Assembly: GCA_027422505.1 (NCBI GenBank) | Contig: JAPQWV010000005.1 | Coordinates: 13,583,501 to 13,647,500 of the forward strand | Reading direction: 5' to 3' | DNA length: 64,000 bases | From: Craterostigma plantagineum | Taxonomy: Eukaryota; Streptophyta; Magnoliopsida; Lamiales; Linderniaceae | Shown here: positions 62,500 to 64,000 of the stretch, piece after piece | How the letters are laid out: every line of letters begins with the position of its first letter | Numbering within the stretch: the first letter of the stretch is position 1 | Position numbers and translations under genes: made by a program | Notes under the pieces: generated by a model | The model's input: only the letters and a program-made list of their open reading frames with translations | What the model was told of the DNA's origin: nothing | The model's database searches: none

Positions 62500-63330
62500 A
62501 CTTATCTCTTAACTTGAGAATTAAGCGATTTAATCTTCCTCTCTGCGTTTTGAATTATTTCAAACATCTCTTTCTTACTCTCATCTACTTCAAAAACTGA
62601 GGAATCGTTATCATGAGATTCATCCTTACTGGCATATAATTCATTCAGAATGCGTATTTTCTTAATAGTAGATGAAGAAGATACCTGATCGTCATCGGCC
62701 ATGTACGCGAGATCTTCTTTCTCTTCACTCCCGGTATCTTCCCAGTTTGGAACCATGGCCTTTTGTTTCTTTACTCCAATGGGCAGTTTGAGGCAAAGTG
62801 GCCTGACTTGAAGCATTTCTGAACATTATTCTCGGAAGAGGATATTTCCTTGCTTTTCTGTTGGAACTTGGAGTTTCCTTTGAATTTTCTTCTTAACCGA
62901 TTTTTCAAATCTTCTTGTCAGCATGGCTATCTGCTCCAATATGTTTTCCTCATTTTCCTCGTCGCCATCAGAGTCATTTTCTTGCTTAGTGTTGAAGGCA
63001 ATATTGTGTTGATTTCTGACTTGTGGCTTTTCTTTAATGGCGATTTGAGTCATCTCATATGAGGTTAGAGATCCGATCAGCTCCGAGATAGATAACTTGT
63101 CCAGATCTTAGCTTCGTAGATGGCTCTTATTTTGGGATTCCATTCTCTCGGAAGAGATCTCAGGATTTTTCGAACCTTCTCAACATCGGGATGTTCTTAG
63201 CAAGAGAGAACATCTGATTGATGATGTTCATGAATCTTCCATACATATGACTTATTTTATCGAGTGGTTCCTTCATGTGTGACTTGTAGCATCTCCCACA
63301 TATTTTAGGCGGATTCGCATGAGCTTACAC
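62500..63330 (-). pseudogene. Copia gag region with damaged zinc knuckle
   Basis: From 63330 leftwards there are UBN2-type traces (MYGRFMNIINQMFSLAKN), an acidic frame (63053-62826: ENDSDGDEENEENILEQIAMLTRRFEK), a knuckle CFKSGHFASNC in which the second Cys is Ser (about 62820-62780), and the linker KKQKAMVPNWEDTGSEEKEDLAYMA. A coiled-coil-like stretch ends near 62502. The order and acidic blocks match the gag at 53780-54246. Confidence 0.8.
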
Positions 63331-63562
63331 GATTGTATTCTTCTCTTGTTAATGCCAGTGTTTTAAAATGCGTATAGCGCAAAGCGTTGCGTTTTGATTC
63401 CAATAGCGCGTAGCGCAAAAAGCGTAGTGCAATATTTTTGGCGGATTCGCATGAGCTTACACGATTGTATTCCTCTTGTTAGCGCCAGTGTTTTAAAACG
63501 CGTATAGCGCAACGCGTTGCGTTTTGATTCCAATAGCGCGTAGCGCAAAAAGCGTAGCGCAT
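63305..63562. repeat. Tandem duplication of about 125 bp with AGCGCGTAGCGC words
   Basis: Two units, about 63308-63431 and 63432-63562, share GGCGGATTCGCATGAGC, TTACACGATTGTATTC, GCCAGTGTTTTAAAA and CAATAGCGCGTAGCGCAAAA. Each has GCG-rich inverted words (GCGTATAGCGCAA, TTGCGTTTTG, TAGCGCGTAGCGC). GTGTTTTAAAAcGCG resembles ends of small plant hAT/MITE-like repeats. The first part of the unit is copia gag sequence, so a MITE-like insertion was duplicated with flanking gag. Confidence 0.75.
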
Positions 63563-64000
63563 TGCGTGAGTATTTCGAGCAATACACTTACAATACACAA
63601 AAATATAATATCTGACAACACAACTAAAACAATCCATTTTGGAAGCACATAAACATCTGTAAAAGTTAAATAACAGCGAAATCGAATCTATTTGTATATT
63701 CAACTTCAACATTTAGCGTCATTGACTAAATACAATTTGTTTTTCGCCTATACTTATAACTAATAAATTTATTTTTCAAATTATTAAATCTTTTTTATTG
63801 GAAAAATTTATTTGAAATTACTTTAAAAGACAAAATAGCCAATGTTGTAAGTGCAATATTAAATTTCATGATTCTTTTAAAAAACTAACCATAGAATTTT
63901 AAATATAATTAACAATTGAAAAAGGTAACTACTAAAATTTTAGGAAAACTTAAAAAATGTAGTATCTAGAAATGATTCTTATGGATATCAAAAACTATAT
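63563..64000. other. AT-rich sequence at window end, no gene
   Basis: A strongly AT-rich stretch without ORF features or recognisable repeats. Confidence 0.4.

Larger units (their letters stand above)
59220..63330 (-). mobile_element. SIRE/Maximus-type Ty1/copia element, degraded
   Basis: On the minus strand the order gag (63330-62500), protease (62110-61560), integrase (61560-61100), RT (60900-59900) and RNase H (59520-59220) is that of Ty1/copia. Numerous stops and frameshifts interrupt it. The 3' LTR-like region follows at 59170-56900. The 5' end dissolves into a tandem duplication at 63305. Confidence 0.85.

Noticed and set aside
59318..63053. An env-like gene in the SIRE-type element
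   Set aside because: No frame with transmembrane segments or coiled coil follows RNase H on the minus strand; only LTR-like sequence is present.

Overview
The window is plant nuclear DNA made almost entirely of transposable elements stacked inside one another. I recognise no single-copy host gene. Plant L1-type LINEs with DUF4283 plus CCHC ORF1 proteins, a chromodomain Ty3/gypsy polyprotein, Ty1/copia elements of the SIRE/Maximus type, a tRNA-derived SINE, and CACTA-like and hAT-like termini point to an angiosperm, most likely a eudicot. I cannot name the family. GC content jumps between LINE bodies (GC-rich) and LTRs or AT-rich filler, as expected in a nested repeat region.

Layout, left to right. 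1-6280: near-complete LINE 'A' on the minus strand. 6283-10400: mixed remnants (a short Lys/Ser/Pro-rich ORF behind a TATA-like site, a 5S-rRNA-derived block, a SIRE-type LTR, AT-rich DNA). 10411-10618: SINE with a target-site duplication (TSD). 11009-17430: Ty3/gypsy chromovirus 3' half plus a long 3' LTR carrying two 5'-truncated LINEs (B, C). 18813-21480: second SINE and LTR-like sequence split by LINE D. 21512-27422: two distant pieces of a large retroelement with gag-like accessory ORFs, interrupted by LINE E, shuffled copia fragments and LINE F. 27430-30655: two gypsy LTR pieces in opposite orientation. 31485-40112: full-length LINE 'G' on the plus strand, interrupted by the ORF1-only LINE 'H'. 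40655-43302: LINE 'I' with an internal inversion. 43363-47815: gag-only gypsy element with 2.6-kb LTRs. 47821-48960: CACTA-like end. 48975-50430: another LTR piece. 50760-54900: copia gag carrying a solo gypsy LTR. 55240-56405: LINE ORF1 fragment J and hAT-like sequence. 56900-63330: degraded SIRE-type copia on the minus strand with a solo LTR in its 3' region. 63305-64000: tandem duplication and AT-rich DNA.

The genes form retrotransposition cassettes. LINE ORF1 is an RNA-binding protein; ORF2 is endonuclease plus reverse transcriptase, and its start codon overlaps the ORF1 stop as ATGA. A stem-loop lies just upstream of ORF1 and another lies in the 3' UTR. gag, protease, RT/RNase H, integrase and chromodomain make up the LTR elements. 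Most copies are broken by identifiable frameshifts or stops. Two regions look freshest: the ORF1-only LINE H, whose 699-codon frame is open, and the gag-only gypsy element, whose LTRs are nearly identical over the compared 290 bp.

The least explained structures are dense arrays of short CG-centred palindromes (ATCGGGCGA type) inside one LTR family, with different palindrome types in the matching part of other LTRs, and the paired 5' and 3' hairpins of the LINEs.
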